Source of the DNA: Hymenobacter coccineus
GTDB taxonomy: Bacteria; Bacteroidota; Bacteroidia; Cytophagales; Hymenobacteraceae
NCBI RefSeq assembly: GCF_001816125.1
Contig: NZ_MDZA01000110.1
Coordinates: forward strand, 1-51,777
Length of the DNA: 51,777 nt
Direction: 5' to 3'
The translations under genes and the position numbers were made by a program. Below the pieces are notes generated by a model that worked only from the letters and a program-made list of their open reading frames with translations, searched no databases and was not told where the DNA came from. Positions 25,804-36,217 of this stretch are shown here, one piece after another. Every line of letters begins with the position of its first letter. The first letter of the stretch is position 1.

Positions 25804-26598
25804 ATGATGCGTTTAGTTTTCCCCGCCCGTCGCGTCGCACATTGCCTGCTGGGGGGTGCGCTCCTGCTTGGCAGTTCGGTTTTGCCGGCAATGCCACGGG
25901 TGGTACCATCCGCCGAAGACCCCGCTCCGAATACGTTGACGGCGGCCGAGCGACGCCAGGGCTGGCGCTTGCTGTTCGATGGCAAAACGGTGGCCGGCTG
26001 GCACAGTGCCAAGGGGCCAGATTTTCCCAGCCACGGCTGGCAAATTGCAAATGGCACGCTGACGACGCTCGCGGCCGACGGGAAGGAATCGGCCAACGGC
26101 GGGGACATTATCACCACGGCCCAGTACCGGGCCTTCGATTTCTCGTTCGAGTTCCAGCTCACGCCCGGGGCCAACAGCGGGATGATCTACTTCGTGACGC
26201 TGGCCGAGCAAACCCCCGGCTCGCCCATTGGCCTGGAGTACCAACTGCTCGACGACGCCCGGCACCCCGATGCCCGGCTTGGCACGAATGGCGACCGCAC
26301 CCTGGCCTCGCTCTACGACCTGATTCCGGCCGCCAAGCCGCTGGCCTGCCAGCGGCCCATTGGCGCTTGGAATGTCGGGCGGGTAGTGGTGGACCGCGCT
26401 AATCACGTCGCGCACTACTTAAACGGGGTCAAAGTGCTGGAATATGAGCGCGGCTCTCCGGCCTTTCGGGCGTTGGTGGCGGGCAGCAAGTACCGCGTTT
26501 GGCCCCAGTTTGGCGAAGCCCCCGCCGGTCATTTGCTTTTGCAAGACCACGGCCACCGAGTCTCCTTTCGTAGCCTCAAAATCAAGGAACTGAAGTAG
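25804..26598 (+). CDS. DUF1080 secreted protein (3-keto-glycoside hydrolase-like)
   Basis: The 264-residue protein has a signal peptide (AHCLLGGALLLGSSVLPAMP) followed by a laminin-G-like DUF1080 fold. Landmarks are GWRLLFDGKTVAGWH, NGTLTTLAADGKESANGGDI, FDFSFEFQLTPGANSGMIYF, LEYQLLDDARHPDA and a C-terminal RSLKIKEL. Known DUF1080 members in Bacteroidota hydrolyse 3-keto-disaccharides or bind glycans in the periplasm. It is about 460 bp upstream of the starch-locus regulator, separated by an IS3 fragment, so a part in the same carbohydrate pathway is possible but unproven. ATGs at 25804 and 25807 are equally possible starts. Confidence 0.88.
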   Translation: MMRLVFPARRVAHCLLGGALLLGSSVLPAMPRVVPSAEDPAPNTLTAAERRQGWRLLFDGKTVAGWHSAKGPDFPSHGWQIANGTLTTLAADGKESANGGDIITTAQYRAFDFSFEFQLTPGANSGMIYFVTLAEQTPGSPIGLEYQLLDDARHPDARLGTNGDRTLASLYDLIPAAKPLACQRPIGAWNVGRVVVDRANHVAHYLNGVKVLEYERGSPAFRALVAGSKYRVWPQFGEAPAGHLLLQDHGHRVSFRSLKIKELK

Positions 26599-26775
26599 GG
26601 CAGCTCTCGCCCAGCGACAAACGCCGGTTACGTGATCGGCTTCCGCCCGCGTAGGTAGCGATGCTGTTGCTTATTGCCGCTTGTCCAGAATCCCAGCTGC
26701 CCTGGCTTGTCGGGCAATTGCTCGGCAAGGTGTGCCGCCCTGATTCACGCTTGGGCCGTCAGGTTCCAGCTGTGA

Positions 26776-26976
26776 ATGCACTTCCTTGAAGAGAAGCCGG
26801 TATTCAAAGTCAGCAAGCGGCCCGTTTTTACCGATTTAGCTGATGCGCAGCGTAGCGCCGCCGAGTATTTTGACTACTGCAATCACGAGCGGCTACGTTT
26901 CAGCATTTACTGCCGGTCCCGTATGTCGCTCACCAACAGCCCTATTTCGTGTAGTGCCTTAAACTGTCCAGCGTGA
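26776..26976 (+). pseudogene. IS3-family OrfB C-terminal fragment
   Basis: VFTDLADAQRSAAEYFDYCN followed by HERLRFSIYCRSRMS is the end of an IS3 OrfB (normally YxNxxRxHSALGYxSP). It closes with CSALNCPA just where CTTAAACTGTCCAGC looks like an IS terminus. The same terminus ends the small fragment at 43800-43886. Confidence 0.7.
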
Positions 26977-27005
26977 CTAAATTACCCTAATGTTCCCTTA
27001 ATCTC

Positions 27006-27013
27006 TATCTTTG
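27006..27013 (+). promoter_or_regulatory. -7 promoter box of the SusR-like gene
   Basis: TATCTTTG is a perfect TAnnTTTG box, 48 bases before the GTG start at 27061. It lies immediately after the IS3 fragment, so the insertion may have changed upstream control. Confidence 0.55.
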
Positions 27014-27060
27014 ATGCTGGCAAGTCCTAACCGATAAGAGAAGTTCTTAACCCTCGTCAA

Positions 27061-28695
27061 GTGAAACCTCTTTTAGTTCTATGCCTCATCTTATTTGCGG
27101 TGGCTGGAAAAGCCTGGGCAAACGACACGGATAAGCTACTGGACGAACTTACTCAGGCCTTAAACCACAAAAATACTTATTTTAAGCAGCGGGTTACCCG
27201 AATCGCTACGCTAACCAAGCATTTTCAGGCATCTAAAGGAAATGACCAAGCCAAGTTCATTCTTGGCCTGCGCATCTACCACGAGTACCGATCCTTTAAA
27301 TACGATTCAGCCTTTGCCTACGCGCAACGGTTGCTTAAGCTGGCAACCACCATGCAAAGTCCCGAAAAGACGGAGGTTTCCAAGCTCAACCTGGCTTTTG
27401 TGCAAGTGTCCTCCGGTATGTTCAAGGAAGCGTTTGAAACCTTGGAAAACGTTGACCCAACCCCGCTGGACTCGGCCACCCGAGTAGATCTTTACTTTAC
27501 CAAAGCGCGTGCCTACAGCGATTTAGCTGATTTTAACGGCGGTGCGTACTACCTGCCACTTTACACGGCCAAGGCCATTGCCTACAGCGACACCGCTTTG
27601 CAGTACTGCCGAGTGGGCTCGTACCAAGCCTTGTCGGTGCGGGGCTTTCGGTACCTAAAAACCAAGGATACAAAGGCCAGTGAACTGGTGTACAAACACA
27701 TCCTCGGCTTGCCCGATTTGCCCCTGCACCAAGTCGCCATCAACGCCAGCACAGCGGCTTACGTGGCGGAACTGTTGGGTAAGCCGGAAGAGGAATTGCA
27801 ACTACTGACGCAGGCGTCCATTGCGGACATCAAGTCGGCCACGACGGAAACCCTGGCGCTGTTTAAACTCTCCGACCTGTGCTACCGCCGGGGCGACTTG
27901 GCCCACGCGTACGCGTTCATTAACAACGCCCGCGAAGATGCCTCCTTTTACAACGCCCGGTTGCGGCAGATTCAGATCGGCAGCATATTCTCCGTCATTG
28001 AGGGCCAGCGCGTCAGCATCATCGAGCGCCAGCGGAAGACCTTGGGGGTCTACTCCTTGGCCACCACCGTCCTCATCCTGTTGGTCATCGCCTTTGCCGC
28101 TGTTATCTTCCGGCAACTCCGGCGCTTGCAACGCGCGGAAGTCACCATCTCGGCCATCAACGAGGCACTTCGGCACAACAACGAGCGGCTCAACCAGCTC
28201 AACGAACAGCTACACGAAGTAAACCACCAACTCAATGAGGCCAACGTCATCAAGGACGAATACATCGGGCACTACTTCGTTGTCATTTCCGAACACATCG
28301 ACAAACTCGAAGAAATCAAGGATGAATTGAGTGCCTCGCTGGCCAATAAGCAGTACATCAGCACCCAGCGCATTGTTGAGAGCATAAACGGCAAAAAGGA
28401 GCGCAACGACCTTTTCAAGGGCTTCGATGCTGTATTCCTAAAGCTGTTTCCCAACTTCGTGGCGGACTTTAACTCCTTGTTGAAAGCAGAAGAGAAGATT
28501 GATTCGCCCGAGGATCAGCTATTGACTGCCGAACTGCGGATTTTTGCGCTCATCCGGCTGGGGATTGGCGACAGTGAGCGCATCAGCAAGATTTTGGGCT
28601 ACACCATAAACACGGTGTACACCTACAAGGCGCGCACCAAGAAGAAATCCATTTACCCGAGCGAGGAATTTGAAGGGCGCGTGCGGGCAATTTAA
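27061..28695 (+). CDS. SusR-like membrane-anchored regulator (DUF6377 type)
   Basis: The 544-residue protein (GTG start) has a signal sequence (LLVLCLILFAVAGKAWA), a helical TPR-like sensor of about 280 residues, and one transmembrane helix near residues 330-350 (LATTVLILLVIAFAAVIF). A coiled coil follows at about 360-395 (NERLNQLNEQLHEVNHQLNE), and a C-terminal helix-turn-helix at about 490-535 (ALIRLGIGDSERISKILGYT, then NTVYTYKARTKKKS). This matches the DUF6377/SusR type, which in Bacteroides senses maltose-type oligosaccharides in the periplasm and activates starch genes. Directly downstream are susC, susD and the amylases, so it is very probably their activator. Confidence 0.85.
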   Translation: MKPLLVLCLILFAVAGKAWANDTDKLLDELTQALNHKNTYFKQRVTRIATLTKHFQASKGNDQAKFILGLRIYHEYRSFKYDSAFAYAQRLLKLATTMQSPEKTEVSKLNLAFVQVSSGMFKEAFETLENVDPTPLDSATRVDLYFTKARAYSDLADFNGGAYYLPLYTAKAIAYSDTALQYCRVGSYQALSVRGFRYLKTKDTKASELVYKHILGLPDLPLHQVAINASTAAYVAELLGKPEEELQLLTQASIADIKSATTETLALFKLSDLCYRRGDLAHAYAFINNAREDASFYNARLRQIQIGSIFSVIEGQRVSIIERQRKTLGVYSLATTVLILLVIAFAAVIFRQLRRLQRAEVTISAINEALRHNNERLNQLNEQLHEVNHQLNEANVIKDEYIGHYFVVISEHIDKLEEIKDELSASLANKQYISTQRIVESINGKKERNDLFKGFDAVFLKLFPNFVADFNSLLKAEEKIDSPEDQLLTAELRIFALIRLGIGDSERISKILGYTINTVYTYKARTKKKSIYPSEEFEGRVRAI

Positions 28696-29203
28696 GCGAC
28701 TGAACTGATTTAGCACTTTGCTAAGGCCATCGGATTTGCCTGCTAAACCGGGGGGCCCGGTGAGCGGCCCAGCCAGGCGAGGAAACTGCCTCGCGGGGGC
28801 GAATTGGCGGCCGCTGTTGACGCCTCGCGCAACCGAACTTATTTCCTAAGCGGAAACAGGTAACCCGGGCTTGGGGCCCCACGCCGACGCTACGCAGGCA
28901 GCTCTTGCCAACGAAGCCTTGCCAGCGAAGAGAACCTATTGCCTAACACGGCCCGGGTAATTGTCAATGCATCGGAACAGGAGAAGTAGACGCTACTAAT
29001 GCGTTCGTGGAAATGGATTGCGTAACCACTACGCGCTCCTCTTGATTGCAAGCCCCGCAACCCCAATTGACGGCATTGGTGCTGCCTCGCTTGAGCGCTT
29101 GGAGCTTTGGGTTGGGTTGACTGCATATGAGGTTAGGCGGGGTAGTACCAAGGCTAGCGAAGGCCATTTTGGCGGAAAATCAACAGGATTATGGGTATAA
29201 ATC
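28696..29203. other. Long spacer between regulator and susC
   Basis: About 500 GC-rich bases with no convincing gene on either strand. The 3' end passes into an AT-rich control region. Confidence 0.5.
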
Positions 29204-29266
29204 ATCTTGATTTTTATTAATAATCACAAGATTAAAGTATTGATTAGCAAAATATTATCATCAATA
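29204..29266. promoter_or_regulatory. Paired inverted repeats upstream of susC
   Basis: In a sharply AT-rich island, ATCTTG (29204-29209) pairs with CAAGAT (29227-29232), and TATTGAT (29238-29244) pairs with ATCAATA (29260-29266). Each dyad spans exactly 29 bp. TTGGTTTG at 29288-29295 is a near-consensus -7 box, placing the dyads at typical activator distances. They are candidate binding sites for the SusR-like protein. Confidence 0.5.
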
Positions 29267-29423
29267 TTTTAGAACTGCTTCTTGATATTGGTTTGATGGT
29301 TTTTAGTTGCTTGAGCAGGACCCTTCTTTTGCACCGTTCCATTCCCTCTTCTGGTGGAATCGATTGCATTAGTCTTGGCAGTTGCCAGGCGGGCCAGAAC
29401 TGATCACTACCTACCTCCCACCC

Positions 29424-32400
29424 ATGCCGATATTATTACCGCCGGTGCCAACTGTTCGGCACCTTTCCCGAACGCTGTTCCTCGCTACGCTGGGAATTTA
29501 CTCGACGGGCACCGCGCTGGCCGCGTCCGAGCATTTCAACCCGGCTGCTTCCAAAGCGGAGCACTTGCGCACCACGCCGCGGGTAGCCCCGAGCGGTAGC
29601 CCGGGACCGGGCCCGTCGTTTGCCAACCGCACGGCCGGGACCCGGGCCGATGGCAGCGTTAGCGGCCGCGTGGTAGACGGCCAGGGTCAAGGCCTGCCGG
29701 GCGCCACAGTGGTAGTGGAAGGCACAACGCTGGGCAGCACTACCGCCGTTGATGGGACTTTTTCCATAGCACACGTGCCAGCAGGGCCCCACGTGCTGGT
29801 CATCTCTTCGGTCGGCTTCACCACGGTGCGCCAAGAGGTTACCAGCGTGGACGGACAAAGTGCCAGCGTGAACGTTAAACTAGCAGAGAATGCCACGGCG
29901 CTCAACGAGGCCGTGGTGGTGGGCTACGGTACCGCTCGTCGCCAGGACGTGACTGGCTCAATTGCCACCGTGACGGCCAAAGACTTCGTGCAAGGGCAGG
30001 TGACTTCGCCCGAGCAACTCATTCAGGGCAAGCTGGCCGGCGTGCAGATAACCACGGGCGGCGGCGACCCTGGTGCGTTGAGCACCATTCGTATCCGCGG
30101 GGGGTCGTCGCTGAACGCCAGCAACGACCCGCTCATCGTCATCGACGGGGTGCCGGTGGACAACCAGGGCATCAACGGGGCCGGCAGCCCGCTCTCGTTG
30201 GTAAACCCGGTTGATATCGCGACGTTCACTGTGCTCAAGGATGCTTCGGCGACGGCCATCTACGGCTCGCGGGCTTCCAATGGCGTCATCATCATCACCA
30301 CCAAAAAAGGCGCGGATGGCGAAAAGATGCGCGTCAACGTCAATTCGCAGCTGTCGCGGGCGCGGAACTATGGCAAAGTCAACGTGCTGGACGCCGACGC
30401 CTACCGCGCCCTCACGAACCAGACCATTGCCGCCGGCACCATCCCGGCCACCAACGCCCAGTACCTGGGCACGGCCAACACCGACTGGCAGGACGCCATT
30501 TACCGCACGGCTTGGACATCCGATAATAGCGTGAGCCTGACGGGCAGCGCCAAGCACGTGCCCTACCGGGTGTCGCTGGGGGCCCTCGACCAGAACGGGA
30601 CGCTGCTCACCAGCAACCTGAAGCGCAACTCGGCCTCGATTGGCCTCACGCCGCGCCTGTTCGACAACCACTTGCGCATCGACGTCAACGTGAAGGGCAC
30701 CCAAGCCGATTACCGCTTTGCCGACCAGGGCGCCATCGGCGGGGCCGTGCGGTACAACCCCACCCAACCCATCTACAGCAGTAACGACAAGTTCAACGGC
30801 TACTACGAGCTACTCAACGGGGCCATCCCCAACCCCCTCACCGACCGCAACCCGGTGGCGCTGCTCAACGACAAGCGCGACCGCAGCACGGTGCTGCGCA
30901 GCATCGGCAACGTGCAGTTCGACTACCAAGTACACTTCCTGCCCGAGCTGCACGCCAACCTCAACCTGGGCTACGACGTGTCGCGCAGCAACGGCACAGT
31001 TACCATTCCGGCCGCATCGTCAATAGCTTTTTCCACCCAGGGGCAAGATAACTCGTACCACCAGGGCAAGAACAACAAGCTGCTGGAGGCCTACCTCAAT
31101 TACAGCAAGCAAGTTGGCGACCACCACTTAGAAGCCCTGGCCGGCTACTCGTACCAGGACTTCTATACGTACTCTCCGTATCGGCCCGCCTACAAAGCGG
31201 ACGGAACCCTGCTCTACCCCGACAACCCGCCCCAGAACCCGTTCAAGACGCAGTACACACTAATCTCGTTTTACGGGCGCCTGAACTACAACTACAAGGA
31301 ACGTTACCTACTAACGGGCACCTTCCGGGCCGACGGCTCTTCGCACTTCAGCCCCGACAACCGCTGGGGCAAGTTTCCGGCGGCCTCGGTGGCTTGGCGC
31401 ATTAACAAGGAAAGCTTTCTGGTCGACTCCCATGTGGTATCGGACTTAAAGCTGCGCGCGAGCTACGGCATCACGGGCCAGCAGGACATCACCAGTGTGG
31501 CCGGCGACTACCCCTACCAGGGCAACTACACCATCGGGGCCCGACTGTGCGGCAGCTGTTTGGGACGGACGCCGTTTACACGCTGCGGCCGACCGCTTAC
31601 GACCCCAACCTGAAATGGGAGCAGACCAAAACCTACGACGCAGGCCTGGACTACGGCTTCTTCAGCAACCGCCTGACCGGCTCGGTGGACGTGTACTTGC
31701 GCAAAACCGATGACCTGCTGGCCGTGATTCCGGTGCCCGCCGGCAGCAACTTCAGTAACACGCTGCTGACCAACATTGGCAGCTTGGAGAACCGGGGCAT
31801 TGAGTTGGCCGTGAACTACAACCTGGTGCAGGGCGAGCGTTTCAACTGGTCGGTGAATTTAAACGCCACCATGAACCGCACCAAGATTACCAAGCTGACG
31901 CAGGTTGAAGACCCCAACTACTTGGGCACGCCAGTGGGCAACATTGGCAACTTTCAGTTTGTGCAAGTCAACACGGTGGGCTACGCGCCCAACGCGTTCT
32001 TTCTCTACCAGCAGAAGTACGAAAACGGCAAACCCCTGCAAGACCCGGCTTCTAATACCAGCCTCGCCCAGTACGTGGACCAGAACGGCGACGGGTTGAT
32101 CAACGAGCGCGACAAGGTGCATACCCACGACCCGTCTCCCAAAGCGATTCTGGGCTTTAGCTCCAATATGAGCTATGGCAAGGCCAGCCTGGCCTTTACC
32201 GTGCGCTCCAACATCGGCAACTACGTGTACAACGGCATTGACGCGGGCCAGGGCAACTACTATGGCCTCAAGACGGGCCTGGGCTACGCGGCCAACGTAG
32301 TGCCCGACATCTACACTACCGGGTTCTTAACCGGGCAGCCTTACAGCGACTATTATTTGCAAAACGCCTCTTTCGTGCGCCTGCAAAACGTGACGTTGGG

Positions 32401-32578
32401 CTACGACTTTGGCAGCTTATTGAAAGCCGGCACCACACTGCGCCTAACGTTAGCCGGCCAGAACCTGCTGGTGCTGACCAAGTACACCGGCCTCGATCCG
32501 GAGCACTTCGACGGTCGCGACAGCCAGTTTTACCCCTTGCCCCGCACCGTCACGTTGGGCTTAAACCTTGGCATTTAA
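29424..32578 (+). pseudogene. susC: SusC-type TonB-dependent oligosaccharide transporter, one frameshift
   Basis: SusC is the outer-membrane barrel that imports starch oligosaccharides with its SusD lid. The N-terminus has a signal peptide, then a carboxypeptidase-regulatory-like domain (VDGQGQGLPGATVVVEGTTL), the TonB box and plug (NEAVVVGYGTARRQDVTGSI, IRIRGGSSLNASNDPLIVID) and a barrel ending PRTVTLGLNLGI. The reading frame breaks at about 31535 in GGGGCCC, where one base is missing; it resumes as TVRQLFGTDAVYTLRP. With one base restored the gene is 1052 codons, normal for the family, and otherwise unbroken. This may be a recent mutation or a sequencing error. The ATG at 29424 precedes the signal peptide and was preferred to an upstream alternative start. 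Confidence 0.85.
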
Positions 32579-32597
32579 CTATTAGCTCTTGCACTAT

Positions 32598-34223
32598 ATG
32601 AATAAGCATTTTCATTTTGGCGGCGCTGCCCTGGCAGCAACCGCCGCTTTGCTCAGCGGAGGTCTTTCGGGCTGTACCAAGGACCTCGACCGCACGCCGT
32701 TCTACGACCTCAGCACCGAATTGGTGTACAAGGACCCCGCCAACTACGTTCAGGTGCTGGCCAAGTGCTACGCGGGCTTTAATCTGTCGGGCAATTCGGG
32801 CTCGCCCGACGTGTTTGCTGGCCAAGGCAAGGACGAGGGCGAAACCTCGTACCTGCGGGCTTACTGGTACTTGCAGGAGCTGACTACTGACGAGGCCGTA
32901 GTGGCCTGGAACAGCGGCCCGCTGCAGGAGTTGAACCGGACCACTTGGTCTTCGAGCAACGACCTGATCAACAACAGCTACACCCGTATTTTCTACGAGG
33001 TAACGCTGTGCAACGAATTCATCCGCGAGACCACCGACGACAAGCTCAGCAGCCGGGGCATCGCGGGCGCTGACGCCGACAACGCCCGCCTCGACCGGGC
33101 CGAAGCCCGCTTCCTCAGGGCCCTGGCGTACTATCACGCCCTCGACATGTACGCCAACGTGCCCTTCGTGACCGAGGCCGACGCGCCCAGCAAGAACCTG
33201 CCCAAGCAAATCAAGCGGGCCGACCTTTTCGCTTACGTCGAATCGGAACTGAAAGCCATCGAGCCGCTGCTGAAAGCGCCGCGCCAGGGCCCTTACGGCC
33301 GCGCCGATCAAGGCGCTGCCCAAACGCTGCTGGCCAAGCTCTACCTCAACGCGGAAGTGTACACGGGCACCGCGCGCTACACCGACTGCCTCACTTACTG
33401 CAAAAAAGTGCTGGCCGGCGGCTACGCGCTGGCCCCCCAGTACCGGTTTCTGTTCATGGCCGATAACAACGTGACGTCGGCTTCGGAAATCATCTTCCCC
33501 ATCACCAGCGACGGCTTGGTTTCGCAAACCTACGGCGGCACTACCTATCTGGTGCACGCGCAGGTAGGCGACAGCATGACAGCCAAGAACTTCGGCATCA
33601 ACGGGGGCTGGTTTGGCAACCGCACCCGCAAAAACCTGCCATTGCTGTTTGCCGGCGGGGCCAGCAGTGCCGACAGTCGAGCCATGTTTTTTACCGTCGG
33701 CCACACCTTAGAAATCAAGGATCTAACAGCTTCTAATAATGGCTACGCCACCACTAAGTGGAAGAACGTGACCTCGACCGGCAAGCCGGGCTCGGACCCG
33801 CAAGGCAACTTCGTAGACACCGACTTCCCGCTGTTCCGGCTGGGCGACGTGTACCTAATGTACGCAGAGGCGGTGCAGCGCGGCGGCCAGGGCGGCACCC
33901 CGGCCCAGGCCCTCGCCTACGTGAACACCCTGCGCGACCGCGCCTACAACAATACGGGCAGCGGCACCGCCGGCCGTGTCACGGCCGCCGATGTTGCGTC
34001 GCCCGACTTCATTCTAGCTGAGAGGGGCCGCGAGCTGTACTGGGAAGGGACCCGCCGCACCGACCTCATCCGCTTCGGCAAGTTCACCACTAGCAGCTAC
34101 TTATGGCCTTGGAAAGGCGGTGTATCGGCTGGCCAGGGCGTGTCCCCCAACCTCAACGTCTTCCCGATTCCCTCGGCTGACATCGTGGCGAATCCCACGC
34201 TGACGCAGAATACCGGCTACTAA
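32598..34223 (+). CDS. susD: SusD-type starch-binding lipoprotein
   Basis: The 541-residue lipoprotein starts at the ATG at 32598, and its signal ends in the lipobox GLSGC. The body is a SusD/RagB fold: NYVQVLAKCYAGFNLSGNSG, LQELTTDEAVVAWN, the TPR-like RAEARFLRALAYYHALDMYA, ADQGAAQTLLAKLYLNAEVY, and the C-terminal ILAERGRELYWEGTRRTDLI with the closing YP-type end replaced by NPTLTQNTGY. SusD caps SusC on the cell surface and binds amylose helices. It follows susC by 19 bases and is certainly co-transcribed. Confidence 0.92.
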   Translation: MNKHFHFGGAALAATAALLSGGLSGCTKDLDRTPFYDLSTELVYKDPANYVQVLAKCYAGFNLSGNSGSPDVFAGQGKDEGETSYLRAYWYLQELTTDEAVVAWNSGPLQELNRTTWSSSNDLINNSYTRIFYEVTLCNEFIRETTDDKLSSRGIAGADADNARLDRAEARFLRALAYYHALDMYANVPFVTEADAPSKNLPKQIKRADLFAYVESELKAIEPLLKAPRQGPYGRADQGAAQTLLAKLYLNAEVYTGTARYTDCLTYCKKVLAGGYALAPQYRFLFMADNNVTSASEIIFPITSDGLVSQTYGGTTYLVHAQVGDSMTAKNFGINGGWFGNRTRKNLPLLFAGGASSADSRAMFFTVGHTLEIKDLTASNNGYATTKWKNVTSTGKPGSDPQGNFVDTDFPLFRLGDVYLMYAEAVQRGGQGGTPAQALAYVNTLRDRAYNNTGSGTAGRVTAADVASPDFILAERGRELYWEGTRRTDLIRFGKFTTSSYLWPWKGGVSAGQGVSPNLNVFPIPSADIVANPTLTQNTGY

Positions 34224-34605
34224 ACACTGGGGCTACTAAACACTGATGGGCAGCCAGGGGCCCGGCAGGTCAACTAATATTCAAACAAATTTCAAACGAG
34301 AGCGTCGTGCCTCGGTGAACTCAGCGTGACCGTCCTGTTTAAATAAGGCCCTGGGCCCCGCCCCGGGTTTCGGGCCCGCCGGTCAGATGAATACAGGCGG
34401 CTGGCCCGGTCTTAAACGCTGCCTTAGCTGACAAGCCCTAGTAAATGTTGCGGCTAGGCAAATGCCTGGCACGCCGTTATTCAACGCGCGGGCTTGCCGA
34501 TGCGCTGCTCAGCCGCTGCGGGGCCGTTGACGCCGTGGTGGCCATGAGCGTGTCCCTGAAACTCATCGCAGGGCGAATTGACCGGCGCGTGGGCCAGGAC
34601 ACCTC
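34224..34605. other. Spacer where susE/susF would be expected
   Basis: About 380 bp without a recognisable gene. There is no SusE- or SusF-type lipoprotein; only the tail of a lost secreted protein follows. Confidence 0.5.
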
Positions 34606-34689
34606 CACCTGGCGGCGGGCCTGTACCTGGTCAAGGTGCGGGTAGCCGATAAAGCGACCATCCGCCGCCTAGCCATCACCCGCTACTGA
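34606..34689 (+). pseudogene. Orphan type IX secretion C-terminal tail
   Basis: The frame reads HLAAGLYLVKVRVADKATIR, then RLAITRY and a stop, which is the end of a type A sorting domain (LxxGxYxVxV...KLVV-like). No gene body precedes it in this frame. It is the leftover 3' end of a deleted secreted protein between susD and the first amylase. Confidence 0.6.
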
Positions 34690-34759
34690 CCCGGGGCCCC
34701 CGGCTTCGCCCACCTTTTCGAAGGCGCCCGCTGGAGCCCAGGCCCTCACTTCGCACTTT

Positions 34760-36169
34760 ATGAACAAAAACGCTTCTTTTTATCTGCTGGCCTTGCTGGC
34801 CTTGCTGGCCAGTGGCTGGCCGGCCACGGCCCAACGCGCGGCCGCTGCTGCGGCCCTTCCCACCGATCCGGCGCCGTACGGCCGGCCTTTTGCTGGGGTA
34901 CCCGAGGGCCCGGACGCGACCATTTACCAGGTCAACATGCGAGGCTTCAGCCAGGCCGGCAACTTCCGAGGCGTGCTGGCACGCCTAGATTCGATTAAGG
35001 CCCTGGGCATTAACGTGGTGTACCTAATGCCGATTTACCCCATCGGCAAGGTACGGGCCGTGGACTCGCCGTTTGCGGTGCAAAACTACACGGCCGTGAA
35101 CCCGGAGTTTGGCACGCTCGCCGACCTGCGGGCCGTCGTCGACGGGGCCCACGCCCGCGGCATGGCCGTTATCCTCGACTGGGTGGGCAACCACACCAGT
35201 TGGGACCACGCTTGGATCACGGCCCACCCCGCCTGGTACGTGCACGACGCCACCGGTGCCATCGTGAACCCGATCCCGGACTGGAAGGACATCGCCCAAC
35301 TCAACTTTGCCAACCCGCAGCTGCGCGCGGCCATGCTGGGGGCCCTGCGCTACTGGGTGTTCCAAGCCAACATCGACGGCTACCGCTTTGACTACGCCGA
35401 CGGGCCGACGGAGGCGTTTTTCACCGAGGCCCTGACCAACCTCAAGGCCATCCGCGGCCGCAAGCTGCTGTTCTTGGCCGAAGGCGACAAGAAAAAATAC
35501 TTCTTCCGGGCGGGCTTCCAGCTTGACTACGACTTCCCCTTCATTCAGGTGATGCGGCGCGAGGTACTGCAAAACGGCAAGAGTGCCAAGCTGCTCGACT
35601 CGTTGACGGCGGTCGAGTACCGCGGCGCGCCGCCCACCGCCCGCATGGTGCGCTACACCTCCAACCACGACATCAATAGCTCGGAAGGGCCGCCGCAGCT
35701 CATGTTCCAGGGTCCCCGCGGGGCGATGGCCGCATTCGTGGTGGCCGCCTACATGCAGGCCGTGCCGATGGTGTACAACGGGCAAGAAGTGGGCTACGCC
35801 GAGCGGGTGCCGTTCATGGGGCCCCGCAAGGCCATTGACTGGACGCCCAACCCGGCGCTGACCCAGGAATACAAACGGTTGCTGCGCTTCCGCAACGGCA
35901 GCAACGCCGTGCGCAATGGGCAACTGGCGGCCTACAGCAGCGACGATGTGTGCGCCTTCACCAAAACCCTGGGCCCCGAACAGGTCCTGGTGCTGGCCAA
36001 CCTGCGCAACGCGCCCGTGGCCTACCACCTGCCCGCGGCCTTGGGCGGCACGGCTTGGCAAAACGCCCTCACCGCAGGGCTGGTCCCCGTCCCGGACGTC
36101 CCCTTCACCTTACAGCCCTACCAGTACGTGGTTTTGCGAAGCCTGCCCCGCGCCGCCAATCGCCAATAA
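34760..36169 (+). CDS. GH13 alpha-amylase-family enzyme (first copy)
   Basis: The 469-residue enzyme has a signal peptide (FYLLALLALLASGWPATAQR) and a full GH13 (beta/alpha)8 core with all four conserved regions: DWVGNHTS, GYRFDYAD with nucleophile Asp211, FLAEGD with acid/base Glu241, and TSNHDINSS with Asp304. A short beta-sheet C-domain follows. No carbohydrate-binding module or sorting tail is present, so it probably works in the periplasm on imported maltooligosaccharides. It closely resembles the GH13 genes at 38465 and 39952. The GH97 gene follows 48 bases later, so the two are likely co-transcribed. Confidence 0.92.
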   Translation: MNKNASFYLLALLALLASGWPATAQRAAAAAALPTDPAPYGRPFAGVPEGPDATIYQVNMRGFSQAGNFRGVLARLDSIKALGINVVYLMPIYPIGKVRAVDSPFAVQNYTAVNPEFGTLADLRAVVDGAHARGMAVILDWVGNHTSWDHAWITAHPAWYVHDATGAIVNPIPDWKDIAQLNFANPQLRAAMLGALRYWVFQANIDGYRFDYADGPTEAFFTEALTNLKAIRGRKLLFLAEGDKKKYFFRAGFQLDYDFPFIQVMRREVLQNGKSAKLLDSLTAVEYRGAPPTARMVRYTSNHDINSSEGPPQLMFQGPRGAMAAFVVAAYMQAVPMVYNGQEVGYAERVPFMGPRKAIDWTPNPALTQEYKRLLRFRNGSNAVRNGQLAAYSSDDVCAFTKTLGPEQVLVLANLRNAPVAYHLPAALGGTAWQNALTAGLVPVPDVPFTLQPYQYVVLRSLPRAANRQ

Positions 36170-36217
36170 ATTTGGAGCCAATCGTGCAAAGCACTTTCGA
36201 GAACCGACGAGCACCCC

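Noticed and set aside
28890..29200. Small ORFs between regulator and susC
   Set aside because: Short frames on both strands without motifs or ribosome-binding sites; treated as spacer.
31525..31550. Programmed frameshifting in susC
   Set aside because: There is no slippery heptamer with a downstream structure, and the family is not known to use recoding; a mutation or sequence error is simpler.
32550..33704. A 384-codon antisense frame opposite susD
   Set aside because: Composition typical of antisense GC-rich codons and no family resemblance; susD is certain.
35024..36061. A 345-codon antisense frame opposite the first GH13 gene
   Set aside because: Shadow of the GH13 gene, no motifs.
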